The position numbers and the translations under genes are program-made. Shown piece after piece: positions 48,807 through 59,031 of a DNA stretch of 64,000 nucleotides (positions within the stretch are counted from its first letter, which is position 1; each line of letters starts with the position of its first letter). The notes beneath the pieces were generated by a model. That model was given only the letters and a program-made list of their open reading frames with translations, made no database searches and had not been told where the DNA came from. Source of the DNA: Bacillus sp. 03113 (GTDB taxonomy: Bacteria > Bacillota > Bacilli > Bacillales > Cytobacillaceae); contig NZ_VATK01000015.1 of assembly GCF_006546985.1 (NCBI RefSeq), forward strand, positions 1 through 64,000. Reading direction: 5' to 3'.

Positions 48807-50051
48807 ATGAAGATAATTGTACAAAAATTTGGCGGTACTTCTGTTCGTGATCAATATAGTCGTGAACATGCAGTAAAACATATAAAAAAGGCACTAGCAG
48901 AAGGTTATAAAGTTGTCATTGTTGTTTCTGCTATGGGGAGAAAAGGGGAGCCATACGCAACTGACACCCTGCTTTCACTAGTTGGCGGAAATGTAAATAA
49001 AATAAGCAGAAGAGAAAATGACCTTCTATTATCTTGTGGTGAGATTATCTCCAGTGTCGTATTTACAAACTTACTGCTGCAAGAAGGAATAAGGGCAACG
49101 GCTCTTACAGGAGCACAGGCAGGCATTAAAACGAATCAAGATTTTACAAATGCCAGAATCATCGATATGAAATGCAACAGATTGTTACATGAATTAGGAA
49201 CATTTGACGCAGTTGTAGTAGCTGGTTTTCAAGGAGCGACTGAAAATGGTGATGTAACTACCCTTGGCAGAGGCGGGAGTGACACTTCTGCAGCAGCATT
49301 AGGCGCTGCGCTTAACGCTGATTGGATTGATATATTTACGGATGTTGAAGGGATTATGACGGCAGATCCTAGAATAGCTGAGAACGCTAGACCTCTATCG
49401 ATTGTTACTTATACTGAGGTATGTAACATGGCTTATCAAGGTGCAAAGGTGATACACCCTAGAGCAGTTGAAATAGCTATGCAAGCAAAAGTACCCATTC
49501 GTATTCGTTCTACTTATTCTGATAACCCTGGGACTCTCGTTACGACAATTAACAAATTTAATCAGGACAGTGATATTAAAGACCGCCTTGTTACAGGTAT
49601 TGCACATTTAGCCCCTGTAACGCAAATAAAGGTTTTCGCAAAAAAAGATCAGTATGATTTACAGGCAAAGGTATTTAAAGCGATGGCAACTGACAAGATC
49701 AGTGTGGATTTTATTAATATTTCACCGAATGGAGTTGTCTATACTGTTAGTGAGGAAACAACAGATAAAGCAATTGGCATCCTAAAAAACATGGGACATG
49801 ACCCTGTCGTTGAAAGAGAATGTGCCAAGGTCTCAGTAGTAGGAGCTGGAATGGCTGGAGTACCTGGAGTTACCTCGAAAATTGTGACATCTCTTTCAGA
49901 AAACGGAATTCGAATATTACAATCAGCAGATAGCCATACAACTATCTGGGTATTAGTTAAGCAGGATGATTTGCCTAAATCAGTAAACGTACTCCATGAT
50001 GCATTTCAACTTGAAAAAGAAACAATTGAATATACTCGTAAAGATCTATAA
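48807..50051 (+). CDS. dapG: Aspartokinase I (DAP-inhibited type)
   Basis: DapG phosphorylates aspartate; the B. subtilis enzyme is inhibited by diaminopimelate and is expressed in vegetative cells and sporulation. The 414-residue product has IVQKFGGTSV at the N-terminus, the GRGGSDTSAAALGAAL kinase motif (about residues 156-171), and two ACT domains in the C-terminal third. ATG 48807 follows AGAGGTG; the upstream GTG 48789 is rejected by homology. Confidence 0.96.
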   Translation: MKIIVQKFGGTSVRDQYSREHAVKHIKKALAEGYKVVIVVSAMGRKGEPYATDTLLSLVGGNVNKISRRENDLLLSCGEIISSVVFTNLLLQEGIRATALTGAQAGIKTNQDFTNARIIDMKCNRLLHELGTFDAVVVAGFQGATENGDVTTLGRGGSDTSAAALGAALNADWIDIFTDVEGIMTADPRIAENARPLSIVTYTEVCNMAYQGAKVIHPRAVEIAMQAKVPIRIRSTYSDNPGTLVTTINKFNQDSDIKDRLVTGIAHLAPVTQIKVFAKKDQYDLQAKVFKAMATDKISVDFINISPNGVVYTVSEETTDKAIGILKNMGHDPVVERECAKVSVVGAGMAGVPGVTSKIVTSLSENGIRILQSADSHTTIWVLVKQDDLPKSVNVLHDAFQLEKETIEYTRKDL

Positions 50052-50071
50052 GTTTATTAAGGAGTGAAAAA

Positions 50072-50941
50072 ATGGTTTTATTTGGTCGAGTCTCAACCGC
50101 CATGGTGACACCTTTTGACCATAAAGGTCATGTTGATTTTGCAAAAGCAACTCAGTTAATTAATCATTTACTTGCAAACGGAACAGATTCACTTGTTGTT
50201 GCAGGTACAACGGGAGAGTCGCCAACTCTTTCTAAGGAAGAAAAACTTGCATTATTTCAGCATGTTGTAAAAACCGTGGACAAAAGAGTTCCTGTTATTG
50301 CTGGAACTGGTAGTAATAATACTTATGCTTCTATTGAATTAACAAAAAAAGCTGAAAAAATCGGTGTAGATGCGGTAATGGTTGTGGCACCGTATTATAA
50401 TAAACCTAATCAAGAAGGAATTTATCAGCATATTAAAGCAATTGCTGAAAGTACCTCTCTACCTGTCATGATATACAACATTCCTGGCAGATCCGTTGTT
50501 AATATACTACCTGAAACGATTATTCGTTTATCTCAAATTCCAAATATAGTTGCAGTTAAAGAAGCTAGTGGCGATCTTAACTCCATGACTACCATTATCG
50601 CTGGAACGGATGATGAGTTTACACTATACAGTGGGGATGATAGTTTAACATTGCCAGTATTAGCAATTGGAGGTGCCGGTATCATTTCAGTGGCTTCACA
50701 TGTTATTGGAAATGAAATGCAAGAAATGATCCGTTCTTATCTTAACGGTAATAGAGAAAAAGCAGCGTTGCTGCACCAACAATTACTCCCTCAAATGCAA
50801 GGATTATTTGCTGCTCCTAATCCTGTACCTGTAAAAACCGCTTTACAATTAAAAGGTCTCGATGTTGGTTCTGTTCGTCTTCCATTAGTACCTTTAACTG
50901 AAGCGGAGAGAGTAACCTTATCAAAGCTCTTTAACATTTAA
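50072..50941 (+). CDS. dapA: 4-hydroxy-tetrahydrodipicolinate synthase
   Basis: DapA condenses pyruvate and aspartate semialdehyde. The 289-residue TIM-barrel protein has GTTGESPTLS (about 45-54), the Tyr in IYNIPGR near 135 and the Schiff-base Lys near 163 in VAVKEASGD. AAGGAGTG precedes ATG 50072. It lies 20 bases after dapG. Confidence 0.97.
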   Translation: MVLFGRVSTAMVTPFDHKGHVDFAKATQLINHLLANGTDSLVVAGTTGESPTLSKEEKLALFQHVVKTVDKRVPVIAGTGSNNTYASIELTKKAEKIGVDAVMVVAPYYNKPNQEGIYQHIKAIAESTSLPVMIYNIPGRSVVNILPETIIRLSQIPNIVAVKEASGDLNSMTTIIAGTDDEFTLYSGDDSLTLPVLAIGGAGIISVASHVIGNEMQEMIRSYLNGNREKAALLHQQLLPQMQGLFAAPNPVPVKTALQLKGLDVGSVRLPLVPLTEAERVTLSKLFNI

Positions 50942-51016
50942 TTTGTAAAGTGTAAGAAGCTTAAAAAGGCTACTGTCCTAACCTCAAAGAAAAAATATTT
51001 CTAATGCGATCATAAA

Positions 51017-51056
51017 AAAACTAACCATCAATTTTAAAATGGTTGGTTTTTTTTGG
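51017..51056 (+). terminator. Terminator after dapA
   Basis: AAAACTAACCAT pairs with ATGGTTGGTTTT and is followed by a long T-tract. The rnjB -35 begins right after it. Confidence 0.85.
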
Positions 51057-51086
51057 TTGTACACATTTTCTGAGTTCAAGTATAAT
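51057..51086 (+). promoter_or_regulatory. Promoter for rnjB
   Basis: TTGTAC (51057-51062) and TATAAT (51081-51086) have an 18-base spacer, 50 bases before the rnjB start. Confidence 0.6.
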
Positions 51087-51135
51087 AATGATAACTGATC
51101 ATTGGTCGGGTTAACACGCCTTAGGAGGAATTGAA

Positions 51136-52809
51136 TTGATAAAAAGAGAGAATGATAGCATCAAGCTGATAGCCCTAGGTGGAGTGGGGGAAATTGGCAA
51201 AAATATGTACCTAGTGGAGGTGGATGAGGACATATTTGTTATCGATGCAGGTTTGATGTTTCCGGAAAATGAGATGCTCGGCATTGATATTGTAATTCCT
51301 GATGTCACATATTTAATTCAAAATAAAGAGAGAGTTCAAGGGATATTTTTAACGCACGGGCATGAGGACCATATTGGTGCTTTATCTTATATCCTTCGTG
51401 ATTTAGATGTACCGATATATGGCACTCGATTAACATTAGCTTTAGCAAAAGCAAAAATGAAAGAGTTAGATTTTAAAGGAAAAGCACAGTTTCATGAAAT
51501 TACATCAAAATCTAAAATTGACTTTGATACGGCATATGTGACTTTTTTTAAAACGAATCATAGCATTCCGGATTCAGTTGGGATTTGTATTCATACTTCT
51601 GAAGGAGTTATTGTACATACAGGTGATTTTAAATTTGATCAAGCAGCTGGAAGTTTATACAAACCTGAAGTTGGAGAAATGGCCAGGATAGGAGAAGAAG
51701 GGGTACTTTGCTTATTATCTGATAGCACGGATGCCGAAAAACCAGGACATTCTGTTTCAGACGCCATTGTCACAAAAGAATTAATTCATGCCTTTTACAG
51801 TGCCTCTGGGAGAATTATAGCCTCTTGCTTTGCTTCTGATCTAAATAGAATCCAACATATTTTTGATGCGGCATTAGAATGTAAACGTAAGGTTGCGGTC
51901 GTTGGAAAAAGTTTGAAAAGAATTTTTGATATTGCACTTGAATTAAACTATCTTCAAATTTCCGAGGATTTAATTGTTTCAATTGCAGAGTTAGATCAAT
52001 ATGCAGAACATGAACAGATTATTTTAACAACAGGCACTCAAGGAGAGCCAATTGAAGTATTACAGAAAATGGCAAAAAAAACACATAAACAAGTTAATAT
52101 TAAACCTGGTGATACGGTCCTATTTGCTGGAGCACCTCTACGCGGAAGCGAGGTATTTATATATAAGACAATTGATATGTTATATCGTGCAGGAGCGACC
52201 GTACTGTCTGGCAAAAAAACCTTTAACACTTCTAACCACGGAAGTCAGGAAGAATTAAAATTTATGATCAATTTAATGAATCCTAAATTTTTCATCCCAG
52301 TCCATGGAGAGTATCGAATGCTAAAAGCTCATGCTAAAATTGCAAAGGAATGTGGGATAAAGGATAACCAAATTTATATACCTGAAAAAGGTGAAGTAGT
52401 TGAAATTAAAAATGGCAAACTCCGTACTAGGAATTCCATATCTGCAGGAAATGTATTAATTGATGGAATTGGTGTTGGAGATGTAGGCAATATTGTATTA
52501 AGAGATCGAAAGCTTTTATCTCAGGATGGCATCCTAATTGTGGTTGTAACTTTAAACAAGTTTGAGAAGAAAATTTCTTCTGGTCCAGAAATTATTTCTA
52601 GAGGCTTTGTGTATGTGAGGGAATCAGAAAAACTATTGGAGGAAGCAACCAATAGAGTAAAAGAGATTGTCGAAAAAAGCATTGCTATGGATTCATTTGA
52701 TTGGGCAGGAATTAAACAAGATATAAGAGATGTGTTAAATCAATTTTTATTTGAAAAAACAAGACGTAGGCCAATGATTATGCCTATCATTATGGAAATA
52801 AAAAATTAA
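51136..52809 (+). CDS. rnjB: Ribonuclease J2
   Basis: RNase J is a metallo-beta-lactamase/beta-CASP endo- and 5' exoribonuclease. The 557-residue product has GGVGEIGKNMYLVE at the start, the zinc motif LTHGHEDHIGAL (about residues 72-83), a beta-CASP domain with CFASDLNRIQH, and the C-terminal region. Its place after dapA matches B. subtilis rnjB (YmfA). The start is TTG 51136 after AGGAGG. Confidence 0.94.
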   Translation: MIKRENDSIKLIALGGVGEIGKNMYLVEVDEDIFVIDAGLMFPENEMLGIDIVIPDVTYLIQNKERVQGIFLTHGHEDHIGALSYILRDLDVPIYGTRLTLALAKAKMKELDFKGKAQFHEITSKSKIDFDTAYVTFFKTNHSIPDSVGICIHTSEGVIVHTGDFKFDQAAGSLYKPEVGEMARIGEEGVLCLLSDSTDAEKPGHSVSDAIVTKELIHAFYSASGRIIASCFASDLNRIQHIFDAALECKRKVAVVGKSLKRIFDIALELNYLQISEDLIVSIAELDQYAEHEQIILTTGTQGEPIEVLQKMAKKTHKQVNIKPGDTVLFAGAPLRGSEVFIYKTIDMLYRAGATVLSGKKTFNTSNHGSQEELKFMINLMNPKFFIPVHGEYRMLKAHAKIAKECGIKDNQIYIPEKGEVVEIKNGKLRTRNSISAGNVLIDGIGVGDVGNIVLRDRKLLSQDGILIVVVTLNKFEKKISSGPEIISRGFVYVRESEKLLEEATNRVKEIVEKSIAMDSFDWAGIKQDIRDVLNQFLFEKTRRRPMIMPIIMEIKN

Positions 52810-52821
52810 TCCTTATTAAGT

Positions 52822-53031
52822 TCTGTCGAAACCGATAAAGGCGCCTTCCGACGTACAGGATGTACGAGTGCCGATGAAGACATAAGGACGTGGCGTCCTT
52901 AATCGGCCGCATTTCTTGTCTAGCACAGCGCCTAGCCCTTGTGAAAAATAGCCCATTGTCTCTAAGCAAAAAACACTTTTGAGCCAAGGGAACATTTTTC
53001 TTCAGGGCTGATCAAGTCGCTTCCGCTTTTC
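52822..53031 (-). repeat. REP-like dispersed repeat (long copy) between rnjB and tepA
   Basis: Read on the minus strand, it begins AGAAAAGCGGAAGCGACTTG and contains ATCAGCCCTGAAGAAAAATG, GCTAGACA and self-complementary blocks around GTACATCCTGTAC and GGACGCCACGTCC. A shorter relative is at 58801-58909 and a fragment at 62641. It fills the rnjB-tepA gap and has no gene. Confidence 0.65.
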
Positions 53032-53093
53032 TGGATTGAAATATCCCTTCTCGTTCATACTAAGAAATATCATGCTTGAAGGGAGAAATTGAA

Positions 53094-53849
53094 ATGATGA
53101 TAGAGAACAATGATTATGATTTTAATCAAGAAGGGGAACAAGAAAGACCAAAAGAAGAGAAACCATCAAATCTAGTGGAAAAAATACAGCAGTTAGGTCA
53201 AACGAATGTTCCTCAGCTTTCTCAAGATTCAAACATACATTGTTTAACAATCGTTGGTCAAATAGAAGGACATTTACAATTGCCTCCACAAAATAAAACG
53301 ACTAAATATGAACACCTTATCCCTCAGATTGTAGCAATTGAACAAAACCAAAAGATAGAAGGGCTTTTAGTCATATTAAATACGGTTGGTGGAGATGTAG
53401 AAGCGGGTTTAGCTATTTCAGAGATGTTAGCCTCCTTATCAAAGCCTACCGTTTCAATTGTTTTAGGTGGTGGCCATTCCATTGGTGTACCTATTGCAGT
53501 CTCTACAAAATATTCATTTATTGCTGAAACAGCGACCATGACCATTCATCCAATCAGATTGACAGGACTTGTTATTGGGGTTCCGCAAACTTTTGAATAT
53601 TTAGATAAAATGCAAGATCGTGTCATTAAATTTGTAACGAAGCACTCTAATATAACAGAAGAGCAGTTTAAAGATCTAATGTTTGCTAAAGGCAATTTAA
53701 CAAGAGATATTGGAACGAATGTAGTCGGTTTGGATGCAGTAAAATATGGTTTAATTGATGAAGTAGGTGGAATTGGCCAAGCGATGAAAAAGCTAAATGA
53801 GCTAATTGAATGGTCAAAAAAGGGGCAGAATGAGGGGATGGTCCAATGA
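53094..53849 (+). CDS. tepA: ClpP-like translocation-enhancing protein TepA
   Basis: This 251-residue protein belongs to the ClpP/crotonase-like serine protease group. It has an acidic N-terminus, the [16 protein letters not shown] strand, the Ser motif [13 protein letters not shown] (about residues 124-136) and the His in [12 protein letters not shown]. In B. subtilis TepA was linked to protein export and spore outgrowth. ATG 53094 follows AAGGGAG; TTG 53076 is less likely. It overlaps ylzJ. Confidence 0.92.
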   Translation: MMIENNDYDFNQEGEQERPKEEKPSNLVEKIQQLGQTNVPQLSQDSNIHCLTIVGQIEGHLQLPPQNKTTKYEHLIPQIVAIEQNQKIEGLLVILNTVGGDVEAGLAISEMLASLSKPTVSIVLGGGHSIGVPIAVSTKYSFIAETATMTIHPIRLTGLVIGVPQTFEYLDKMQDRVIKFVTKHSNITEEQFKDLMFAKGNLTRDIGTNVVGLDAVKYGLIDEVGGIGQAMKKLNELIEWSKKGQNEGMVQ

Positions 53850-54070
53850 TTTTATATACGGTTATTCCTCAAGAGCTTTTATTTCCACTAGACGAAAGTG
53901 AGTATCAAAAGCAGCTCTATGTTTCTTATCAAGGAATCCCGTTATTAGTGGAAAAGACACATGAGGATGAATATAAAATTATTCGTTTAGTCAGCAGCAA
54001 TCCGAGTCATTATTTAATATCGAGGATTGAACCAGGAATGACTATTCCCATGTCTGAAATCATTAAGTAG
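53846..54070 (+). CDS. ylzJ: YlzJ-like small protein
   Basis: This 74-residue protein starts [14 protein letters not shown] and ends in [11 protein letters not shown]. It matches the YlzJ family found after tepA in Bacillus; its function is unknown. The start overlaps the tepA stop by four bases, pointing to coupled translation. Confidence 0.85.
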   Translation: MILYTVIPQELLFPLDESEYQKQLYVSYQGIPLLVEKTHEDEYKIIRLVSSNPSHYLISRIEPGMTIPMSEIIK

Positions 54071-54110
54071 TAAAGAGTCCCTTCGTTATAAAGCCAAAAT
54101 CCATACTATA

Positions 54111-54119
54111 TGCTATAAT
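54111..54119 (+). promoter_or_regulatory. Extended -10 promoter for spoIIIE
   Basis: TGCTATAAT (54111-54119) is a perfect extended -10. No good -35 is seen. It lies 125 bases before the spoIIIE start. Confidence 0.55.
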
Positions 54120-54129
54120 GATCCTAATG

Positions 54130-54163
54130 AGAAAGAGGGTGACCCATGGGGACACCCTCTCTT
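54130..54163 (+). terminator. Leader hairpin before spoIIIE
   Basis: AGAGGGTGACCC-ATG-GGGACACCCTCT is a near-perfect 11-12 bp stem right after the promoter. CTTCATTC follows instead of a T-tract, so it may stabilise or regulate the mRNA rather than end it. Confidence 0.55.
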
Positions 54164-54243
54164 CATTCATCACCCCATATACTGCAGCAAATCATCCATT
54201 AATTGGACTCATCCTATTCAATACGAAAAAATAAGGTGATTAT

Positions 54244-56574
54244 ATGGTGAAAAGAAAAAGAAGAAAAACAAGGAAGAAAGAACAAATCAAACGTATCATT
54301 CAATATGAATTAACAGCCATGTTATTATTAGCCCTTGCTGCTATTTCATTAGCGAAGCTCGGAGCAGTTGGTAAAGCAACCGTATTATTTTTCCGATTTT
54401 TTATGGGTGAATGGTATGTTATTAGTTTGCTTAGCTTAATTGTTTACAGCGGATATTTAATGTGGAAGCGAGAATTGCCCAACCTTTTACATGTTAAATT
54501 AATAGGGCTTTATTTAATCATAAGCTCCTTACTATTACTAAGCCATGTAACCTTATTTAATTTACTATTAACTGAAGGGAATTTTGCCAATCCAAGTGTC
54601 ATAAAAAACACTTGGGAATTATTTTGGTTAGAAGTAAAAGGAAGTACAAGCACGTCTGATCTTGGCGGGGGGATGATTGGTGCCGTCTTATTTGCTTTAT
54701 TTTATTATTTGTTTGATGCCTCTGGAACTAAAATAATTGCGGTTGTATTAATTTTAATGGGTTTTATTCTTCTTACAGGGCGAACTTTCGGTGAGTTTGT
54801 AGGGAATATTATCCTGTCTATTTGGGATTTTATGAAAAAGCAATGGTTAGGTTTTATCGAAGACGTAAAAGATTGGAAAGAAGAACATAAAGAGAAAAGA
54901 GCTGAATCAAAATTACGGAAACAAGCAGAAAAAGAGAATAAACAATCGCAAGAACCTGAAAATCAGCCTCAAATTACTCACAATCAGGAAACGAATGTAG
55001 AAACAAAACGAACTGAACCAATCATTTCAAGCTTTGTAGATAAAGCTTATCCAGATGAACAACCCCAAAAAAGGGGGCAGCAACAGACAGCACAAACTGA
55101 AGAGGAGGATACTGCTCCTGCTATATCCTTTACCGAAGTAGAAAATACGGCATATGATTTACCTCCAATCCACTTGCTTAATCAACCTCGGCAAACCGAT
55201 CAGAGTGGAGAGTATCAGCTGATCCATGCAAATGCTGCTAAGTTAGAAAAAACCTTCCAAAGCTTTGGGGTCAAAGCGAAAGTAACACAAGTGCATCTCG
55301 GACCTGCAGTAACAAAATACGAGGTGCATCCTGATGCAGGAGTAAAGGTAAGTAAAATTGTAAGTCTTAGTGATGATCTAGCTTTAGCATTAGCAGCAAA
55401 GGATATTCGAATAGAAGCGCCTATTCCAGGGAAATCAGCCATAGGAATTGAAGTTCCAAACTCAGAAGTAGCGATGGTCTCATTAAGAGAAGTCCTAGAA
55501 TCTAATCGAAATGATAAACCAGAGTCAAAGCTTATGATCGGACTGGGCAGAGACATCACTGGAGAAGCAGTGCTTGCTGAATTAAATAAAATGCCTCATT
55601 TATTAGTTGCAGGAGCAACTGGAAGTGGAAAAAGTGTGTGCATTAATGGAATTATTATTAGCATATTAATGAGAGCCAAGCCTCATGAAATAAAATTAAT
55701 GATGATTGACCCGAAAATGGTAGAATTAAATGTATATAATGGAATCCCGCATTTATTAGCGCCTGTTGTAACAGATGCGAAAAAAGCTTCGCAGGCACTA
55801 AAAAAAGTAGTAAATGAAATGGAAAGAAGATATGAGTTGTTTTCCCATACAGGAACAAGAAATATTGAAGGCTATAATGAGTATGTAAAAAAACATAATG
55901 CTGCTGAAGGGGATAAGCAGCCATTATTGCCTTATATCGTCGTCATAGTAGACGAGCTAGCCGATTTAATGATGGTGGCATCTTCAGATGTAGAGGATGC
56001 AATTACGCGGTTAGCCCAAATGGCTCGAGCTGCTGGTATACATTTAATTATCGCAACTCAAAGACCATCAGTTGATGTCATAACTGGAGTGATAAAAGCA
56101 AATATTCCATCTAGAATTGCCTTTGCCGTTTCATCCCAAATTGATTCAAGAACAATACTTGATACAGGTGGGGCAGAAAAGCTGCTTGGTCGAGGAGATA
56201 TGCTATTTATGCCAATTGGTGCTTCGAAACCAATTAGAGTGCAAGGCGCTTTCTTATCGGATGAAGAAGTCGAAGAAATTGTTGATTTTGTTATTTCTCA
56301 ACAAAAAGCACAATATCAAGAAGAAATGATTCCAGAGGATGTTCCAGAAGCAACTGGAGAAGTAGATGATGAATTATACAATGATGCAGTTGATTTAATT
56401 GTCGAAATGCAAACTGCCTCCGTTTCGATGCTTCAACGAAGATTTAGGATTGGATATACTAGAGCGGCAAGATTGATCGATGAAATGGAGGCAAGAGGTG
56501 TTGTCGGCCCTTATGAAGGGAGCAAACCTAGATCCGTATTGATCACGAAATCGTCAGAAGAAGCTAGTTCCTAG
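54244..56574 (+). CDS. spoIIIE: DNA translocase SpoIIIE/FtsK
   Basis: SpoIIIE pumps the chromosome into the forespore and clears DNA from septa. The 776-residue protein has four membrane segments (about 20-180), a charged linker (about 200-310), the alpha/beta motor with Walker A GATGSGKS near residue 457 and Walker [13 protein letters not shown], and the gamma winged-helix domain ([21 protein letters not shown]). ATG 54244 follows AAGGTGA. Confidence 0.97.
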   Translation: MVKRKRRKTRKKEQIKRIIQYELTAMLLLALAAISLAKLGAVGKATVLFFRFFMGEWYVISLLSLIVYSGYLMWKRELPNLLHVKLIGLYLIISSLLLLSHVTLFNLLLTEGNFANPSVIKNTWELFWLEVKGSTSTSDLGGGMIGAVLFALFYYLFDASGTKIIAVVLILMGFILLTGRTFGEFVGNIILSIWDFMKKQWLGFIEDVKDWKEEHKEKRAESKLRKQAEKENKQSQEPENQPQITHNQETNVETKRTEPIISSFVDKAYPDEQPQKRGQQQTAQTEEEDTAPAISFTEVENTAYDLPPIHLLNQPRQTDQSGEYQLIHANAAKLEKTFQSFGVKAKVTQVHLGPAVTKYEVHPDAGVKVSKIVSLSDDLALALAAKDIRIEAPIPGKSAIGIEVPNSEVAMVSLREVLESNRNDKPESKLMIGLGRDITGEAVLAELNKMPHLLVAGATGSGKSVCINGIIISILMRAKPHEIKLMMIDPKMVELNVYNGIPHLLAPVVTDAKKASQALKKVVNEMERRYELFSHTGTRNIEGYNEYVKKHNAAEGDKQPLLPYIVVIVDELADLMMVASSDVEDAITRLAQMARAAGIHLIIATQRPSVDVITGVIKANIPSRIAFAVSSQIDSRTILDTGGAEKLLGRGDMLFMPIGASKPIRVQGAFLSDEEVEEIVDFVISQQKAQYQEEMIPEDVPEATGEVDDELYNDAVDLIVEMQTASVSMLQRRFRIGYTRAARLIDEMEARGVVGPYEGSKPRSVLITKSSEEASS

Positions 56575-56636
56575 CTCAGAAGTATGCTTACCTATTGTGA
56601 CATACTAAATGGTTGGATAGTCTAAAAAACTACAAA

Positions 56637-56679
56637 AAGAATTTGAAAATTTACTAAAATCGACAAATATTTGAAATTT
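56637..56679 (+). promoter_or_regulatory. Two CodY-like boxes upstream of ymfC
   Basis: AAGAATTTGAAAATT (56637-56651) and AAATATTTGAAATTT (56665-56679) each match 11 of 15 positions of the CodY consensus AATTTTCWGAAAATT. In B. subtilis the nupNOPQ genes are strongly CodY-repressed. In such AT-rich DNA chance matches are possible. Confidence 0.4.
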
Positions 56680-56705
56680 CTATTTATTTATTCCTAGAAA
56701 AGTGT

Positions 56706-56711
56706 TATAGT
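56706..56711 (+). promoter_or_regulatory. Candidate -10 of the ymfC promoter
   Basis: TATAGT at 56706-56711, in the context GTGTTATAGTATT. The -35 is poor. Confidence 0.4.
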
Positions 56712-56736
56712 ATTTTCGATTAGTAGGAATGATTAT

Positions 56737-56754
56737 ACATCAGAAGTCTGATGT
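56737..56754. promoter_or_regulatory. Perfect palindrome, candidate operator for YmfC
   Basis: ACATCAGA-AG-TCTGATGT has 8-base arms in perfect inverted symmetry. It lies downstream of the -10 and 30 bases before the ymfC start, a usual place for an autorepressor site. Confidence 0.55.
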
Positions 56755-56783
56755 CTTGAGAAAATCGTTTGGGGGATACCTGC

Positions 56784-57509
56784 ATGTCTATTAAGTCTGA
56801 TAGTCGACACTTGTATTTACAAGTAATCGATCATTTGAAGCAAGATATAAAAGAAGGCGTTTATCAAGAACGTGAAAAACTGCCATCTGAATTTGATCTT
56901 GCAAAAAAGCTCGGTGTTAGTAGAGCAACACTTCGAGAAGCGTTAAGAATCTTAGAAGAAGAAAATATTATCACACGCCGACACGGAGTCGGTACATTTG
57001 TCAATGTAAAACCTCTGTTTACTTCAGGAATTGAACAATTAAATAGTGTGACAAAAATGATTGAACAAGCAGGAATGAAGCCAAGTACGATTTTTTTAAG
57101 TTCAGTTTCTTTAGAACCAACCAATGAAGACGTTCGTCGATTTTCATGTTCCTATGATGAGAAGATCACGATGATTGAAAGAGTTCGAACTGCAAATGGC
57201 GAGCCGGTTGTTTACTGCGAGGATAAAGTCCTTGAGAAATTCCTTCCCGATACATTGTCACACGATCAAGAATCCATCTTCAATATGCTGGAAGTAGAAT
57301 CTCAAAGAAAAATTACATACGCCGTTGCTGAAATTGAACCCATTAGCTACCATGAAAAAATTTCTCCTATATTGGAATGTGATCCAGAAACAGCTTTGCT
57401 CGTATTAAAGCAAATGCATTTTGATGAAACGGACATGCCTATTCTTTATTCGGTTAATTACTTCAGAGCAGATAAATTCAGTTTCCACGTCTTGAGAAAA
57501 AGAATTTAG
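56784..57509 (+). CDS. ymfC: GntR-family transcriptional regulator YmfC (HutC/UTRA type)
   Basis: This 241-residue regulator has an N-terminal GntR winged helix ([49 protein letters not shown]) and a C-terminal UTRA ligand domain. It is the positional orthologue of B. subtilis YmfC. Here it stands 87 bases before a nucleoside importer, so it probably controls that importer; I recall a GntR-type repressor for nupNOPQ but cannot confirm the identity. ATG 56784 follows GGGGGA. Confidence 0.9.
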   Translation: MSIKSDSRHLYLQVIDHLKQDIKEGVYQEREKLPSEFDLAKKLGVSRATLREALRILEEENIITRRHGVGTFVNVKPLFTSGIEQLNSVTKMIEQAGMKPSTIFLSSVSLEPTNEDVRRFSCSYDEKITMIERVRTANGEPVVYCEDKVLEKFLPDTLSHDQESIFNMLEVESQRKITYAVAEIEPISYHEKISPILECDPETALLVLKQMHFDETDMPILYSVNYFRADKFSFHVLRKRI

Positions 57510-57596
57510 TCCCTATTAGGTTACTTTCAGTGAAAGGAAGCTCTATGCTACATCTCTACTAATTTATTAAAATAATTATATTTTGGGGGAATTGAC

Positions 57597-58697
57597 TTGA
57601 AAAAAAGAAATTTTAGTCTTATTCTTACGCTAATTATTGCTTTAGGTGCAATTTTAAGTGCATGTGGCAAGAGCAATGACAATGGAGCTTCAAGTGATGA
57701 AAGTAAAAAGAATTCCTTCTCAGTTGCGATGGTAACTGATGTTGGTGGGGTTGATGATAAGTCATTTAATCAATCAGCTTGGGAAGGACTTCAAGAATTC
57801 GGAAAAGATAATGGACTTAAAAAAGGAAAAGGTGGATATAATTACCTTCAATCAAAATCAGATGCTGACTATGCTACAAACTTAAATAATCTTGTTCGTA
57901 ATGATTTTAATTTGGTGTTTGGTATCGGATTTTTAATGCAAAAGGATATTGAAGAAATTGCAAAGCAACAAAAAGATGCTCATTTTGCAATTATTGATGC
58001 CGTAGTGGAGCAACCGAATGTTGCAAGTGTTGTCTTTAAGGAGCAAGAAGGAGCATTCCTTGCTGGAGTTGCAGCAGGATTAGCAACAAAAACTAATACG
58101 ATCGGATTTATCGGCGGGATGGAAATTCCTGTTATAGAGCATTTTGAATCAGGCTTCTTAGCGGGCGTGCAAGCTGTTAACCCTAGTGCGAAAGTAGATG
58201 TACAATATGCGGGTGCATTTGATAAAGCTGAAACAGGTCAAACGATTGCTTCAAAAATGTATGCATCGGGTGCTGATGTTGTTTTCCACGCTGCAGGTGC
58301 AACAGGTAATGGATTATTTAAAGAAGCACGTGACCTTAAAAAGAAAGATCCTTCTAAAGTGATTTGGGCAATTGGAGTTGACTCTGACCAGTCTGCAGAA
58401 GGTGTTGTCGATATTAATGGTAAGGAACAGAATGTAATTTTAACCTCTGCTTTAAAAGGTGTAAAAACAGCTGTAATCGACCTTTCAACTAAGGCGAAGG
58501 ACGGTAAATTTCCAGGTGGAGATGTGATTAGCTACGGCTTAGCAGAGGATGCAGTTGGACTTGCACCAATTAATGCTGAAGTATCAAATAAAGCAGATAT
58601 TGAATCTGCAGTTAGTGAATGGAAAGAAAAAATCAAAAGTGGCAGTCTTAAGGTTCCAGCTACTAAAAAGGAATTAGCTACTTTTAAAGCAGAATAA
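57597..58697 (+). CDS. nupN: Nucleoside-binding lipoprotein (BMP/Med family, NupN-like)
   Basis: This is the substrate-binding part of a nucleoside ABC importer. The 366-residue precursor has a lipoprotein signal with lipobox LSAC (Cys23) and the BMP/PnrA-like domain with [20 protein letters not shown] near residue 44 and the [18 protein letters not shown] motif. The start is TTG 57597 after GGGGGA. In B. subtilis the related nupNOPQ (yufNOPQ) imports guanosine but lies elsewhere. A terminator after this gene would let it be made in excess over the rest. Confidence 0.9.
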   Translation: MKKRNFSLILTLIIALGAILSACGKSNDNGASSDESKKNSFSVAMVTDVGGVDDKSFNQSAWEGLQEFGKDNGLKKGKGGYNYLQSKSDADYATNLNNLVRNDFNLVFGIGFLMQKDIEEIAKQQKDAHFAIIDAVVEQPNVASVVFKEQEGAFLAGVAAGLATKTNTIGFIGGMEIPVIEHFESGFLAGVQAVNPSAKVDVQYAGAFDKAETGQTIASKMYASGADVVFHAAGATGNGLFKEARDLKKKDPSKVIWAIGVDSDQSAEGVVDINGKEQNVILTSALKGVKTAVIDLSTKAKDGKFPGGDVISYGLAEDAVGLAPINAEVSNKADIESAVSEWKEKIKSGSLKVPATKKELATFKAE

Positions 58698-58711
58698 ATC
58701 TTCAATTTTAC

Positions 58712-58755
58712 AAGGAATAAGCGGGTACATTCTATCCTCTTATTCCTTTTTTAAA
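58712..58755 (+). terminator. Terminator after nupN
   Basis: AAGGAATAAG pairs with CTTATTCCTT followed by TTTT, 15 bases after the stop. Partial read-through here could set binding protein above ATPase and permease levels. Confidence 0.75.
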
Positions 58756-58800
58756 AGATAAAAGTATAGCTATTAGAAGGTATACTAGTTTCTTGATCTA

Positions 58801-58909
58801 ACGCCTTCACCTAGTGAAAAAATAACCCTTTGCCTCTTAAAGCATTAAGCGCTTTTCGAATCAAAAGAACATTTTTCTTCTGGGCTGAACAAGCGCTTCT
58901 GCTTTTCTT
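58801..58909 (-). repeat. REP-like dispersed repeat (short copy) between nupN and nupO
   Basis: On the minus strand it reads AGAAAAGCAGAAGCGCTTGT, TCAGCCCAGAAGAAAAATGT and later GGTTATTTTTTCAC, matching one half of the copy at 52822-53031. The 334-base nupN-nupO gap holds this repeat and the terminator but no gene. Confidence 0.65.
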
Positions 58910-59031
58910 TAGCATTTGTATACATAATGATTCAAAAAGATTTTTAGCTGTTTAATAACATACAAGTCTATGCAATGTTAAAAAAAGAATAGTAAGCAGC
59001 TTTTGTCTTTTTTGAAAAGGAGAGTGTAAAG

